A stretch of DNA of 64,000 bases from assembly GCA_002839355.1 (NCBI GenBank), contig PGXW01000001.1, forward strand, positions 124,001 through 188,000. Reading direction: 5' to 3'. The notes under the pieces are model-generated. The model was not told the origin of the DNA and ran no database searches. It saw only the letters and a list, made by a program, of their open reading frames with translations. Numbering within the stretch: the first letter of the stretch is position 1; each line of letters opens with the position of its first letter. The position numbers and the translations under genes are program-made. This DNA is from Spirochaetae bacterium HGW-Spirochaetae-2. GTDB taxonomy: Bacteria > Spirochaetota > Spirochaetia > Sphaerochaetales > Sphaerochaetaceae. Shown in pieces: positions 8,707 to 18,869 of the stretch.

Positions 8707-9996
8707 ATGGACATATCACTCCAACACCCGGCCGACCAACTGGTCATGATCATGGATAGGATCTACCGTCGGGGCATGACCACGACTAGTGGCGGCAACC
8801 TCTCGATCCGGGACGATTCGGGTATCGTATGGATAACTCCTGCCGGAATTGACAAGGGAACACTTACCCGGGGGGACATCATCCGTGTCAATCCGGACGG
8901 TACGACGGTTGGGGCACACAACCCGTCCTCGGAATTGCCGTTCCATCTGGCCGTATACCGGGCACGTCCCGACCTGCATGCGGTGCTCCATGCGCATCCG
9001 AACGCATTGGTAGCGTTCTCGATAGTTCGGAAGTTGCCCTCGCTGGCGCTGTTCCCCTCTGTCGGACGCACCTGCAAAGGGGTACGCCTTGCTCCATACG
9101 ACTTACCTGGAAGCAAGAAGCTTGGCGACAAGATTGCAGCAGAATTCGCCGAAGGCTCCGATATCGTACTATTGGAGAACCATGGTGTCGTTATCGGTGG
9201 GGAGAGCCTGTTCAGGGCGTTCATGACCTTCGAAACACTGGAATCCAGTGCCCGCTTGGAAACCATCGCGCGTCGGATGGGAAAGGTCCGTGAACTCGAA
9301 CCGGCGCAATTGGCGCTCGCGGAGACCCGGCATCACCTGGTCATGGCTGAAATCGAATTCAACATGCACACCACCGAAGAGCTTGCCGCCAGACGTGACA
9401 TGGTCACACTTATCCAACGTTCCTATACGCAGGGACTGTTCAACGCTACCAACGGCACCTACTCGGTGAAGCTCTCCGACGGCTCCATGCTCATAACCCC
9501 GTACAACAAGGACCGTGCCTATGTACAGGTCGAGGATATCGTCCGTGTGAAGGATGGCATGAAGGAACGGGGAAAGACGCCCTCGCGGGCCGTGTTGCTC
9601 CACGAACGGATATACCAAAAGCATCCCGGGATCACCGCCATACTGGTCGCACACCCGCTGCATCTCATGGCATTCGCCATTACCGATGCGGTATTCGACC
9701 CGAGAACCATACCGGAGAGCTATATCCTGTTGCGTGAAATCGAGAAGTTACCGTTCGAATCGATCTACCGCGACGTCGAGGCGATCGCCGATGCCATCTC
9801 CGAAAGGACTCCCGCGGTCCTGGTGGAGAACGACAGCATAATCACCACCGGGGAATCGCTGCTCAAGGCCTTCGACCGACTCGAAGTCGCCGAAGCCACC
9901 GCAACCAGCCTCTACCTCTCGCAGTCCGTCGGCAAGGTCGTCCATATCGGGAAATCGGACATCGAGGAACTGCACGAAGCCTTCAACCTGCGTTGA
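8707..9996 (+). CDS. Tandem class II aldolase/adducin-domain protein
   Basis: 429 residues made of two class II aldolase domains (about 1-215 and 225-425). Single-domain members (FucA, AraD, MtnB) are about 215-230 residues and use three zinc histidines plus a catalytic acid. Domain 1 keeps them: Glu76, His95 and His97 (LHAHP), His159 (ENHG), with SGGNLS near residue 30. In domain 2 the matching positions are Val314, His316 and Asp376 (VENDS), and the acid is lost, so it should not bind zinc the same way. ATG at 8707 follows AGGAGG. Domain 1 is probably a sugar-phosphate aldolase, epimerase or dehydratase of unknown substrate. Its stop is 1 base from the guaB stop. Confidence 0.85.
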   Translation: MDISLQHPADQLVMIMDRIYRRGMTTTSGGNLSIRDDSGIVWITPAGIDKGTLTRGDIIRVNPDGTTVGAHNPSSELPFHLAVYRARPDLHAVLHAHPNALVAFSIVRKLPSLALFPSVGRTCKGVRLAPYDLPGSKKLGDKIAAEFAEGSDIVLLENHGVVIGGESLFRAFMTFETLESSARLETIARRMGKVRELEPAQLALAETRHHLVMAEIEFNMHTTEELAARRDMVTLIQRSYTQGLFNATNGTYSVKLSDGSMLITPYNKDRAYVQVEDIVRVKDGMKERGKTPSRAVLLHERIYQKHPGITAILVAHPLHLMAFAITDAVFDPRTIPESYILLREIEKLPFESIYRDVEAIADAISERTPAVLVENDSIITTGESLLKAFDRLEVAEATATSLYLSQSVGKVVHIGKSDIEELHEAFNLR

Positions 9997-9997
9997 A

Positions 9998-11509
9998 TTA
10001 TTGTCGGTTCGAGAAGTTCCGGTCGTCCTTCAGCACGACATCGTGGGCTCCTCCTTCCACAATGCTGGTGGAGGAGACTATGGTGAGTTTGGCCTTGTCC
10101 TTCAATTCGGCGATAGCCATGGCACCACAATTGCACATGGTTGATTTTACCTTTGCCAACGACAGCTGCACATTGTCCCGCAGTGGCCCCGCATACGGGA
10201 CATAAGAGTCGACACCTTCCTCAAACGAGAGCTGTTTCGAACCACCCATGTCGTACCGCTGCCAGTTCCGGGCACGATTCGATCCTTCTCCCCAGTATTC
10301 CTTCATGTAGGTTCCGTTGATGAACACCTTGTTCGAGGGACTTTCGTCGAACCGGGCGAAATATCTGCCGAGCATGATGAAATCGGCTCCCATGGCGAGT
10401 GCCAACGTCAGATGGTGGTCGTGCACGATGCCTCCATCGGAACAGATCGGAACGTAGATACCGGTCTCGGCATAATAGGTGTCGCGTTCCTGCGCAACTT
10501 CGATCAAGGCCGAGGCTTGTCCACGACCGATGCCCTTGGTTTCCCGGGTGATACAGATGGAACCGCCACCGATACCGACCTTGACGAAATCGGCGCCATG
10601 GCCGACCAGGAACCTGAATCCCTCGGCGTCGACCACGTTTCCCGCCCCTACCTTCACTTGAGCTCCGTAGGTACTCTTGATATGGGCCAACGTTTGGCTC
10701 TGCCATTCGGAGAAGCCTTCCGAGGAGTCGATACAGAGGATATCGGCTCCCGCCTCGATGAGTGCGGGAACCCGCTCGGCGTAATCGCGGGTATTGATTC
10801 CTGCGCCGACCATGTAGCGCTTGTCGGCATCGAGCAATTCAAGCGGGTGTTCCTTGTGGGTATCGTAGTCCTTTCTGAACACCAGGGAGCACAGACGGCC
10901 CTCGGAATCGATGATCGGCAAGGTGTTGAGCTTGTGGTCCCAGATCATGTCGTTGGCTTCGGAGAGGGTCAATGTGTCGGAACCATACACCATTTGCTGC
11001 AACGGGGTCATGAACGTCGAGACCAGCGTATCGGCACTCATCCGGTGCTCCCGGTAATCCCGGCTGGTCACTATTCCCAACAGTTTGCCGTTCGGTTGGC
11101 CGTCTTCGGTGACGGCTATGGTGGAGTGGCCGGTCCGGTCGCGTATTTCCACCAACTCCGCCAACGTCTGGTCGCCCTTGATGTTCGAATCGCTGGGAAC
11201 GAATCCCGCTTTATGGTTCTTGACCCGTCTGACCATGGCCGCCTGGTTTCCGATGCTTTGTGAACTGTAGATGAAGGAGATGCCCCCCTCCTTGGCAAGA
11301 GCGACAGCCAGCTTGTCATCGCTCACGGCCTGCATGATCGCCGATACCAACGGAATGTTCGCTGTGAGCGAAGGCTCCTCGTCCTTGCCGAACTTGACCA
11401 GGGGCGTTCGCAGGGATACTCCCGAGGGAATGCAAGTAGTCGAGGAATATCCTGGGATCAGCAGGTATTCGTTGAATGTCCTTGATGGTTCGGTGACATA
11501 CATGGCCAT
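9998..11509 (-). CDS. guaB: IMP dehydrogenase, Tritrichomonas-type subclass
   Basis: 503 residues. Oxidises IMP to XMP with NAD, the committed step to GMP. The TIM barrel carries [13 protein letters not shown] with the catalytic cysteine, a CBS pair is inserted at about 100-220, and the flap region reads [13 protein letters not shown] with the Arg-Tyr dyad. The N-terminus [10 protein letters not shown], the flap and the C-terminal STMCNCGA and EGGAHDV closely match my memory of the protozoan Tritrichomonas foetus enzyme, which is also 503 residues. That match supports the first ATG (11509) over the one two codons later. GGAGGAG precedes the start. It lies 43 bases after the GH13 gene on the same strand. 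Confidence 0.95.
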   Translation of the reverse strand: MAMYVTEPSRTFNEYLLIPGYSSTTCIPSGVSLRTPLVKFGKDEEPSLTANIPLVSAIMQAVSDDKLAVALAKEGGISFIYSSQSIGNQAAMVRRVKNHKAGFVPSDSNIKGDQTLAELVEIRDRTGHSTIAVTEDGQPNGKLLGIVTSRDYREHRMSADTLVSTFMTPLQQMVYGSDTLTLSEANDMIWDHKLNTLPIIDSEGRLCSLVFRKDYDTHKEHPLELLDADKRYMVGAGINTRDYAERVPALIEAGADILCIDSSEGFSEWQSQTLAHIKSTYGAQVKVGAGNVVDAEGFRFLVGHGADFVKVGIGGGSICITRETKGIGRGQASALIEVAQERDTYYAETGIYVPICSDGGIVHDHHLTLALAMGADFIMLGRYFARFDESPSNKVFINGTYMKEYWGEGSNRARNWQRYDMGGSKQLSFEEGVDSYVPYAGPLRDNVQLSLAKVKSTMCNCGAMAIAELKDKAKLTIVSSTSIVEGGAHDVVLKDDRNFSNRQ

Positions 11510-11552
11510 AGGCTCCTCCGTGTGGCCATAATGCAGTAGGATGCAATAAATT

Positions 11553-13418
11553 TCAACACGTTGAAGTATACAGCAGGAGCTTGCTCTCCTTCGCCTCCAA
11601 CTCCAATACGATGGTGTCCGATCGCATGGGGATCAGTTCGCCACGTTCCCAATCGGTCGCCTTGCGCAATCCGAGGTGTCCCAGATCGAGCTGCAGTTCC
11701 TTTTCCTCTGTTGCTCGATTCAAGACCATAAGCAATCCGCTCCCGTAGGAAGTGCGCGAGAATACCACGGTCTGTTCATCGGCATATTCGGTTCGCCAAT
11801 TCCCATAAGCCAGCGACGGCTCCTGCTTGCGCAACTCGCCAAGGCGCTTGTACAGGTCGAAGAACCGTGGATCCCATGCCTCGGAGTCCCATTGCATGGG
11901 ATATCGTGCCCCTTCATTGCTTTCGATGGTCCCGGCCAACCCGACTTCATCCCCGTAATAGATGCTGGGAACTCCGGGCATCACATACAGCATCATGACA
12001 ATGCCCCGGTACAAGTCCCAATCGAACAAGCTGCGGTGATTGTGCAATCGCATGGTATCGTGCGAATCGATCAGATTGAACTGTCTGGGGACCAGTTGGT
12101 CGGGAATCGAATACAGGTGCTGCGAAATCGCATCCGACAGCTCCTTTCCAGTCAATGGCCTGCCGCTTTCATCCGAATGGCCCCAATTCGTCATAAGATA
12201 GGTATCCTGTTGACCGTACCACCGGCGCAACAACCGTCCACATCCGAAGTAGTTCATCGCCGAATCCCACTGGTCGCCCTGCACGTAGGCGGAGGCATCC
12301 TCCCAGGCTTCCCCGATGATGTAGGCGTTGGGATTCGCCGCCTTCACCGATTGCCTCACCTCGCGCCAAATCCCATGGCTCATCTGGTCGGCTCCATATC
12401 GCCCGGTATCCACACCGACATCGAAACGCCACGCATCGATGGAGAATGGGGGCTTGAGGAATTTTTGGATTACGGAATCCTCTCCCAGATACATGGTCTC
12501 CCGCAATTTCCGATTCCCATAGTTCAATTGCGGGAGGGTGTTGACATCCTCCCAAAACGCGAAGCTACCGTCAGGTTTCGCATAGTAGAACGCACCCTCA
12601 TCCGATTCGGGATCGGAAAGCGCCTGCTCGTACCACGGGTGACCGATACCGCTGTGGTTGATCGATATGTCGAGCATCAAGGCGATCCCTTCGGTGTGCA
12701 AGGCCTCGCACAGGTGTGCCAATGCGGCATCTCCACCCAGATGCTCGTCCACATGGAAAAAATCGATGCAATCGTAGCGGTGGTTCGTACGTGCCTGGAA
12801 AATCGGATTCAGATACACCGCCCCTATTCCCAGTTCCTTCAAGTGCGGTATCGCATCCACAATCCCCTGAAGGTCCCCATTGTAGAAATCAAGGCAATGC
12901 CCTTCGTCGTAGGCTAGTGGTATTCGGTCGAACGGCAGCACACCGACCGAGTGCCCGTCGAAAGTGTATTCGTTCGGCCGGACCCCTACGGACGGGTCGC
13001 CCTTTCTGAACCTGTCGGGAAATATCTGGTAGAAGGTCGTGGAGGGAACCCAGTCGTCAAGTCGCAGGGAGGTATCCACCACATGCATATCGACTTCGAG
13101 GGGATGGAATGCCTGTACACCCTTTCGTGTGGCGAAGAACCACCCGTCGTCGGCAAGTATCTGGAATGAAAATCGCCAGACATGTTCATGTGATGCCTCA
13201 ACGATCGCCTCCCACCGGTCGAACACGCCGTCCCGACACCGTCGCATCGGAATATATCGTGATTTGCCATCCAATACCGCATGGCAGACAATCTTGTGGA
13301 CCGGAGCTTCGGCCAACACCTTCAACGCTACCGTGCTCGGTACGCCGGCTTCAGGGGGAAACGGTGACAGGAATTCAGGTGCGACTGCCGATACGATGCT
13401 TTTTTTCCAATTTTCCAT
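11553..13418 (-). CDS. GH13 alpha-amylase-family hydrolase (neopullulanase/maltodextrin glucosidase-like)
   Basis: 621 residues. An N-terminal beta-sandwich of about 120 residues, as in CBM34-bearing cyclodextrinases, precedes the GH13 barrel. Conserved regions: DISINHSG (I), DAWRFDVG with the nucleophile (II), IIGEAWED with the acid/base (III) and IDSHDT (IV). No signal peptide is seen, so it likely cleaves imported maltodextrins in the cytosol. AAGGA precedes ATG. It is divergent from the binding-protein gene and shares with it the 174-base region holding a LacI-type palindrome. Exact specificity within GH13_20-like enzymes is unclear. Confidence 0.85.
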   Translation of the reverse strand: MENWKKSIVSAVAPEFLSPFPPEAGVPSTVALKVLAEAPVHKIVCHAVLDGKSRYIPMRRCRDGVFDRWEAIVEASHEHVWRFSFQILADDGWFFATRKGVQAFHPLEVDMHVVDTSLRLDDWVPSTTFYQIFPDRFRKGDPSVGVRPNEYTFDGHSVGVLPFDRIPLAYDEGHCLDFYNGDLQGIVDAIPHLKELGIGAVYLNPIFQARTNHRYDCIDFFHVDEHLGGDAALAHLCEALHTEGIALMLDISINHSGIGHPWYEQALSDPESDEGAFYYAKPDGSFAFWEDVNTLPQLNYGNRKLRETMYLGEDSVIQKFLKPPFSIDAWRFDVGVDTGRYGADQMSHGIWREVRQSVKAANPNAYIIGEAWEDASAYVQGDQWDSAMNYFGCGRLLRRWYGQQDTYLMTNWGHSDESGRPLTGKELSDAISQHLYSIPDQLVPRQFNLIDSHDTMRLHNHRSLFDWDLYRGIVMMLYVMPGVPSIYYGDEVGLAGTIESNEGARYPMQWDSEAWDPRFFDLYKRLGELRKQEPSLAYGNWRTEYADEQTVVFSRTSYGSGLLMVLNRATEEKELQLDLGHLGLRKATDWERGELIPMRSDTIVLELEAKESKLLLYTSTC

Positions 13419-13461
13419 TTGATATCCTTATATCATGTCTTGAAGAAAGATACTATTTTTG

Positions 13462-13490
13462 TTGACCGGTTTAGAAAACCGGTTTACCAT
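13462..13490 (+). promoter_or_regulatory. Promoter and LacI-type operator of the alpha-glucan operon
   Basis: TTGACC (13462-13467), 17 bases, TACCAT (13485-13490). Inside the spacer and -10 lies the perfect palindrome AAACCGGTTT (13476-13485), and ACCGGTTT (13465-13472) mirrors AAACCGGT (13476-13483). A CG-centred palindrome overlapping the core promoter is typical of LacI-family repressor sites. The obvious candidate regulator is the LacI gene at 18862. The site may also control the divergent GH13 gene. Confidence 0.6.
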
Positions 13491-13592
13491 GAGTATGGAA
13501 GAGTTGTTCCCGTCCGTCAAGTCATCCTTCCGTCTATTCGTTTGGAGGGGGTCCGTTGGAATCCCCGAACATGATTTCTAAAGGAGAATCAT

Positions 13593-15068
13593 ATGAGAAA
13601 ACGTATCGTGGTATTGCTAATCGTCCTTATCACCGTTTCCCTGTCGGCCTTTGCCGGCGCGCAGGCGGAGGCGGACAAGGGGTACGACCTGTACATCTAC
13701 AATTCGAAGGGAGAGAATGCCGCCCAATTCGCCGAGATGGCGAAGGCATATGAGGCGGAGACCGGAGTCCGGGTCCGCACCTTCTCCATAGGCAGTGGCC
13801 AAGACCACATGGAGACCCTGCGGGCAGAGATGAATTCACGCAACAAGCCTTCCATATTCTCTATCCAGGGCGTCAAGGAACTCATCGAATGGTACCAGGG
13901 TGGATTTGTCGTTGACTTCAACTCCATTACAGATGCTTCATTCAAGGCCCTTGCCAACAACATCTCGCCGTCCCTACGGCTGACAAACGATGGCAAGACC
14001 AGCTTCGGAGTCCCCTACAATGTCGAGGGCTACGGGTACATAGTCGATCGCCAGATGATCGCCGACCTGTTTGGTGGGGCCTCGGTCGATGCCTTCATCG
14101 CGGATGCGAAGATCGCGACCTATGCGGAATGGGAAGCGCTGGTAAAGGCACTCGATGCCTATATCAAGCGAAACGTCCAGGCAACGGTAAAACTCAATGG
14201 CAAGGCCTATGTGTTGGCGACAGCGAAGACTGGACTCGCCAAGAACCTCAATGGCGTATTCGCGGTCATGGGTGCCGAGAAATGGACGTATGGAGACCAT
14301 TTCATCAATGTCGCGGTCAACGCCGTGTTTGCCAACCCCAACGCAGCGGCGAACGCCACGGATGCCGATGTCGAGCAATTGCGTGGTGCATTCCTCGCCT
14401 ACGCGAAGGCTCTCGACCTGAAGACCTCGTATCTTGCGGGATTGCGCGGTGCGGCGACCCGTGGTCAGGATTTCGTATCCTCGGCCAATTTCGGGTACGA
14501 CCAGGCCGTCCAGATATTTGCCGACAACAAGGCGGTCTTCTTCAAGCAGGGGAACTGGGCCTATGGAAATATCGCAGGGGTGAATGCGGCACAAGCCGAA
14601 CGGTTGGAATTTCTTCCGGTGAAGATGCCCTTCGAGAGCGCCGATATCAAGGTTGCCGGTCTTACGGTTGCGAAACTGAACAGCTCCATTCCGGTATTCG
14701 TCCCCAACTACTATGCGATCAACAACCAAGTCCCCGCAGCCGAGCAGAAGCTGGCCATGGATTTCCTCGTTTGGTTGAACACGAGTGCCACCGGCAAGAA
14801 GTATATTGTCGAGGAGTTCAACTTCATTCCGTACAATGCGGACCCAGCGACCACCACCTTGCCCAACAGCCTCGGAAACTCGATCCTCGATTATATCAAG
14901 GCCGGAACCATCATCGCCGCCCCATACCATGGCGCTCCAGCCACGTGGTCCGGAGATGTGGTCGGTTTGAGACTCATGGAACGGTATCTCACCAAGCCCA
15001 ATTGGACTGCCCAGGATTACAAGGATATCGTTGACTACGCAGTACAGAACTGGCAGAGTTTAAACTAG
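13593..15068 (+). CDS. ABC transporter sugar-binding protein (family 1, MalE-like)
   Basis: 491 residues with a signal peptide (MRKRIVVLLIVLITVSLSAFAGAQA). There is no lipobox cysteine, so it should be a soluble periplasmic protein rather than a lipoprotein. The rest resembles family 1 extracellular solute-binding proteins (GVPYNVEGYGYIVD, FFKQGNWAYGNI). It should deliver oligosaccharides to the two permeases encoded next. Flanking glucan enzymes point to maltodextrin or a related alpha-glucoside, which is inference. AAGGAG sits nine bases before ATG. Confidence 0.85.
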   Translation: MRKRIVVLLIVLITVSLSAFAGAQAEADKGYDLYIYNSKGENAAQFAEMAKAYEAETGVRVRTFSIGSGQDHMETLRAEMNSRNKPSIFSIQGVKELIEWYQGGFVVDFNSITDASFKALANNISPSLRLTNDGKTSFGVPYNVEGYGYIVDRQMIADLFGGASVDAFIADAKIATYAEWEALVKALDAYIKRNVQATVKLNGKAYVLATAKTGLAKNLNGVFAVMGAEKWTYGDHFINVAVNAVFANPNAAANATDADVEQLRGAFLAYAKALDLKTSYLAGLRGAATRGQDFVSSANFGYDQAVQIFADNKAVFFKQGNWAYGNIAGVNAAQAERLEFLPVKMPFESADIKVAGLTVAKLNSSIPVFVPNYYAINNQVPAAEQKLAMDFLVWLNTSATGKKYIVEEFNFIPYNADPATTTLPNSLGNSILDYIKAGTIIAAPYHGAPATWSGDVVGLRLMERYLTKPNWTAQDYKDIVDYAVQNWQSLN

Positions 15069-15086
15069 TGATCTTTATTGTCCATC

Positions 15087-15114
15087 CCGTAGCCGGAAAC
15101 GTATCCGGCTACGG
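15087..15114 (+). other. Intercistronic stem-loop between binding-protein and permease genes
   Basis: CCGTAGCCGG and CCGGCTACGG form a perfect 10-bp stem around an 8-base loop. No T-run follows, so it is more likely an mRNA-stabilising or partially terminating hairpin than a full terminator. Such hairpins often raise binding-protein levels over permease levels. Confidence 0.6.
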
Positions 15115-15158
15115 TTCATATCCTTATTGACCATACCGGCAAGGAGGGACGAACTATC

Positions 15159-16070
15159 ATGGATTTCTACAAGAAATGGTTCTGGCCGTTGTTGTTGCCA
15201 TCGATACTGCTGTTCGGGTTCGTGATATTGTTTCCGTTTGTCGTAGGAGTCCTGAACTCCTTCCTCGCATGGAGAGGTACCTACTATTTCGATCCGGAAA
15301 CCGGGATTCGGGCAACGAACCTGTTCGCATCGTTCATCGGTTTCGACAACTATGCGAACGCGTTCACCGACGAACGTTTCATCCGGGCCCTTGTGTATAC
15401 TGTCCAATACACCCTTGTCGCTGTGGTCGTCGTGAACCTCGTGGGATTGGGACTCGCCTTGCTTGTCACACGGGCACGAAGAGGTGCAGGACTTTTCAGG
15501 ACGGTTTTTTTTCTCCCGAACATGCTTGGAGGATTGGCCCTGGGGTTCATCTGGCAATTTATTTTCCAAATAGTATTCACCGACATACTGTTCAGTCCCG
15601 AAGGACTCATGCACATCCCGTTCCTGCGGTATATGACCCAGGATTCGACCAAAGCCCTGTTCGCCCTGGTGATCCTGAATGCATGGCAGTATAGCGGGTA
15701 TATGATGATCATCTATATCGCCGGACTGAACAATATCTCGCGTGACTATTATGAGGCTGCCAGTATCGACGGAGCAACTCCACTGAGGACGTTCCGTTCG
15801 ATAACCGTTCCCATGCTCATGCCGTCCTTCACCGTAGTATTCTTCCTCACCCTCTCCAATTCATTCAAGTTGCTGGACCAGAACATTGCGTTGACCGACG
15901 GTGAATTCAACACCCGGTTGCTGGCCATGCAGATACTCCGTACGGTAAAGGATACCGCCCCACCCGATTATGGCAAGGCCCAGGCGCAAGCGGTGATATT
16001 CTTTATCCTCGTCGCATCCATCACCCTCACGCAGGTGTACGTAACCAAAAAGCGTGAATTGGAGTTGTAG
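15159..16070 (+). CDS. ABC sugar permease, MalF-like
   Basis: 303 residues, about six membrane segments beginning near residue 12. The BPD_transp_1 EAA loop is visible as YYEAASIDGATPLRTFRSITVP near residues 195-216. It forms the inner-membrane channel with the next permease. A long first periplasmic loop as in enteric MalF is absent, as in most non-enteric CUT1 systems. GGAGGG lies about 11 bases before ATG. Its stop is 1 base before the next start. Confidence 0.9.
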   Translation: MDFYKKWFWPLLLPSILLFGFVILFPFVVGVLNSFLAWRGTYYFDPETGIRATNLFASFIGFDNYANAFTDERFIRALVYTVQYTLVAVVVVNLVGLGLALLVTRARRGAGLFRTVFFLPNMLGGLALGFIWQFIFQIVFTDILFSPEGLMHIPFLRYMTQDSTKALFALVILNAWQYSGYMMIIYIAGLNNISRDYYEAASIDGATPLRTFRSITVPMLMPSFTVVFFLTLSNSFKLLDQNIALTDGEFNTRLLAMQILRTVKDTAPPDYGKAQAQAVIFFILVASITLTQVYVTKKRELEL

Positions 16071-16071
16071 C

Positions 16072-16956
16072 ATGGCAGTCAAACCACGTGAAAGTGTTGC
16101 GTTACGGGGCGATACGAATTATTTCTTGAAAAAGAGGATCGGATATGTGGCGACCTATGTGGTGTTGGGCATAATCGCCCTGTATACCGTCGCCCCCCTC
16201 TGGTTCCTGGTGACAAACTCCCTCAAGGGTCAGGCCGAGATAATCCGCGATCCGTTGGGCGTCCCCCGAGCAGCCTCGTTCCAGTATATCATCAAGGCAA
16301 CACAAGAGATCCATTTCTTCCGTTCCTTGGGAATAACCTTTTCGATCACGTTCGTCTCCGTTGGACTGATCGTGATAATATCCTCGATCGGAGCATGGAT
16401 GCTGGTTCGGAACCATACGAAATGGTCGCAAGTGATCTTCATGGCTTTTGTCGCCGCCATGCTCATCCCGTTCCAGGCAATCATGTATCCGCTGATCCAA
16501 TTCTTCGATACCTTGGGATTGAAGAATGTCACGGGACTGGTATTCATGTATGGAGGGTTCGGGCTCAGCATGTCCGTGTTCCTGTACCATGGCTTTGTGA
16601 AGGGAGTACCCAAAGGTATCGAGGAAGCCGGAATCATCGATGGATGCAATATTTTCCAACTGTTCTTCACAATCGTGCTTCCCCTGCTCTCGTCCATCAC
16701 GGTGACCGTGATAGTATTGAATTCCATGTGGATATGGAACGACTATCTGCTTCCATTTCTGGTGATCGGGAACTCCACGACCAAAACCCTCGTGCTCGAA
16801 CTCTATTTTGCCCGGATCCTGGCAGGACAGTTCGGCAATCCATGGGAACTCATCTTCCCGGCGGTGTTGATTACTATCATACCTATTGTCATTATCTTCC
16901 TTTTCCTGCAAAAATATATTGTCCAGGGAATTACCGATGGGGCAATCAAATCTTAA
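16072..16956 (+). CDS. ABC sugar permease, MalG-like
   Basis: 294 residues with six predicted membrane segments and the EAA loop EEAGIIDGCNIFQLFFTIVLP near residues 182-202. Starts at ATG 16072, 1 base after the MalF-like stop, with GGAG seven bases upstream; a start further upstream in frame would lie inside the previous gene. The TAA overlaps a possible ATG of the following GH13 gene. No ATPase gene follows, so the pair must borrow a shared MsiK/MalK-type ATPase encoded elsewhere. Confidence 0.9.
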   Translation: MAVKPRESVALRGDTNYFLKKRIGYVATYVVLGIIALYTVAPLWFLVTNSLKGQAEIIRDPLGVPRAASFQYIIKATQEIHFFRSLGITFSITFVSVGLIVIISSIGAWMLVRNHTKWSQVIFMAFVAAMLIPFQAIMYPLIQFFDTLGLKNVTGLVFMYGGFGLSMSVFLYHGFVKGVPKGIEEAGIIDGCNIFQLFFTIVLPLLSSITVTVIVLNSMWIWNDYLLPFLVIGNSTTKTLVLELYFARILAGQFGNPWELIFPAVLITIIPIVIIFLFLQKYIVQGITDGAIKS

Positions 16957-16970
16957 TGGAGTCGCGACGC

Positions 16971-18869
16971 ATGGAAGCCGAAACCACGCAGAAAAAGGAA
17001 TTTCTCGATCGTATGCTTGCATTCGGTCCGGAGCTGCACACCCTGTACCGTTCACTATACGGCGAGAAGGGTTACAAGCGGCTTGAGGACATGTTGCGTC
17101 TCAGATGGTCGGCACGGCCTGACAACATGGTTGAACTGGACGATGCGCGACTCGACGATCCCCTCTGGTACCAGAATTCCTCGATGATCGGCATGATGCT
17201 GTATGTAGACAATTTTTCCGGCACCTTCGCGAGTATGCCCGCTCGGCTCGACTACCTGTGCGAACTGGGCGTGACCTACCTGCACATCATGCCGGTATTC
17301 GACATGCCCACCTCGTTGAACGACGGGGGATACGCGGTGAGCGACTTCACGTCGATCGACAGCCGGTTTGGCACCAACGGGGAGTTCGATGCATTCACCC
17401 GCGCTTGCCATGCCCGTGGAATCAGTGTATGTCTCGATTTCGTCCTGAACCATACCTCGGATGAACATGCGTGGGCAATCGCTGCGAAGGATGGGGATGC
17501 CGCAGGCAAGGCGAAGTATTTTATCTTCGACGACCGAACCATGCCGGATGCCTATGAAAAGCATGTGAACGAAGTGTTCCCCGTATTGGCTCCCGGCAAT
17601 TTCACCTACAATGCCAAAATGGAAAGTTGGGTCCTCACAACCTTCAACCACTTCCAGTGGGACCTGGACTACAGCAACCACGAGGTGTTTGTCGAAATGG
17701 CCTCGGCGTTGCTGCTTATGGCAAACCGGGGTGTGGATATCTTCCGTTTCGATGCGATTCCCTATATCTGGAAAGAATGGGGCACCAACTGCCGCAACCT
17801 TCCCCAAGTGCATACGCTGGTGCGCATGTTCCGCATTATCCTCGAGATAGCGGCTCCAGGGGCTATAATCAAAGGTGAGGTTGTGATGGCACCTCAGGAG
17901 GTTGCCCCCTATTTCGGTACCGAAAAGGCTCCCGAATGCCATCTGTTGTACAACGTGACCTTCATGGTCGAACTATGGAACAGCTTGGCCACACGGGATA
18001 CGAGGATGCTCGCAGCGTTGATACAAGGAATTCCCGACAATATCCCGTCGGGGGCGTGCTGGGTCAACTATGCCCGTTGCCACGATGACATCGGCTGGGG
18101 ATTCAACGAAGAAGTGGCACGGTCCCTCGGGTTCGATCCGTTTCTCCACAAGCGTTTCCTCATCTCCTTCTACCTCGGGGCGTTTCCCGGCAGTTTCAGT
18201 CGTGGCGAGTTGTACGAATCGGATCCCAAGACGATGGATGCCCGCAATTGCGGTACCTGCGCATCCTTGTGCGGATTGGAAAAGGGATTGCACGAGCGTG
18301 ACGAATACCAGCAGGAACTTGCCGTAAAGCGGATTGTCCTGTTGCACGGATTCTGCATGGCTGCGAATGGGATTCCCGTGATCTACAGCGGCGATGAAGT
18401 TGGGCAATTGAACGACTACTCCTATATCTACGATATGCACAAGGCTCGGGACAGCCGCTTTTTGCACCGGCAATCCTTCGATTGGGCAGCGGCAAGCAAA
18501 CGTTCCGACCTGAGCCTTCCCGGTTCACAGGTATTCAGGAGACTGCACAGGTTCATCATGATCAGGAAAGGTCAGGATATGATGGGGTCTGCCAACAAGC
18601 TCAATATTGCCAGAACCGATGATCCCGGGACCATATGCATGCTGGTCGAACCCAGGGATGTCTATGGACAGGACCTGATGATGGTGGTTCTTGCGAATTT
18701 CACCGAATTCCAAAAGAACGTGATGGTGGAGACGACCTCCTCGCCATTGTTGAGGGAAGACGATTGGACCGATCTCGCCCAGGGAAAAACTGTTCGTCTC
18801 GCTGGTGATCCAGTTGTTCTGGGGCCATACGAAATACTGCTGTTGACAAGGAACACAAGGAATGGATGA
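16971..18869 (+). CDS. Amylosucrase-like GH13 enzyme
   Basis: 632 residues from ATG 16971; ATG 16956, overlapping the MalG-like stop, is an in-frame alternative adding five codons. Conserved GH13 regions: DFVLNHTSDEH (I), DIFRFDAIPYIW with the nucleophile (II), IIKGEVV with the acid/base (III) and CHDDIGWG (IV). The last, and the all-alpha N-terminal region, match amylosucrase (GH13_4), which splits sucrose and builds alpha-1,4-glucan or transfers glucose. Sucrose hydrolase is an alternative. No signal peptide. Overlaps the LacI gene by 8 bases. Confidence 0.8.
   Translation: MEAETTQKKEFLDRMLAFGPELHTLYRSLYGEKGYKRLEDMLRLRWSARPDNMVELDDARLDDPLWYQNSSMIGMMLYVDNFSGTFASMPARLDYLCELGVTYLHIMPVFDMPTSLNDGGYAVSDFTSIDSRFGTNGEFDAFTRACHARGISVCLDFVLNHTSDEHAWAIAAKDGDAAGKAKYFIFDDRTMPDAYEKHVNEVFPVLAPGNFTYNAKMESWVLTTFNHFQWDLDYSNHEVFVEMASALLLMANRGVDIFRFDAIPYIWKEWGTNCRNLPQVHTLVRMFRIILEIAAPGAIIKGEVVMAPQEVAPYFGTEKAPECHLLYNVTFMVELWNSLATRDTRMLAALIQGIPDNIPSGACWVNYARCHDDIGWGFNEEVARSLGFDPFLHKRFLISFYLGAFPGSFSRGELYESDPKTMDARNCGTCASLCGLEKGLHERDEYQQELAVKRIVLLHGFCMAANGIPVIYSGDEVGQLNDYSYIYDMHKARDSRFLHRQSFDWAAASKRSDLSLPGSQVFRRLHRFIMIRKGQDMMGSANKLNIARTDDPGTICMLVEPRDVYGQDLMMVVLANFTEFQKNVMVETTSSPLLREDDWTDLAQGKTVRLAGDPVVLGPYEILLLTRNTRNG

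Noticed and set aside
16395-16970. Upstream extension of the amylosucrase-like frame by about 190 codons
   Set aside because: This part lies inside the MalG-like gene in another frame and shows no glycosidase features; the family N-terminus begins near 16971.
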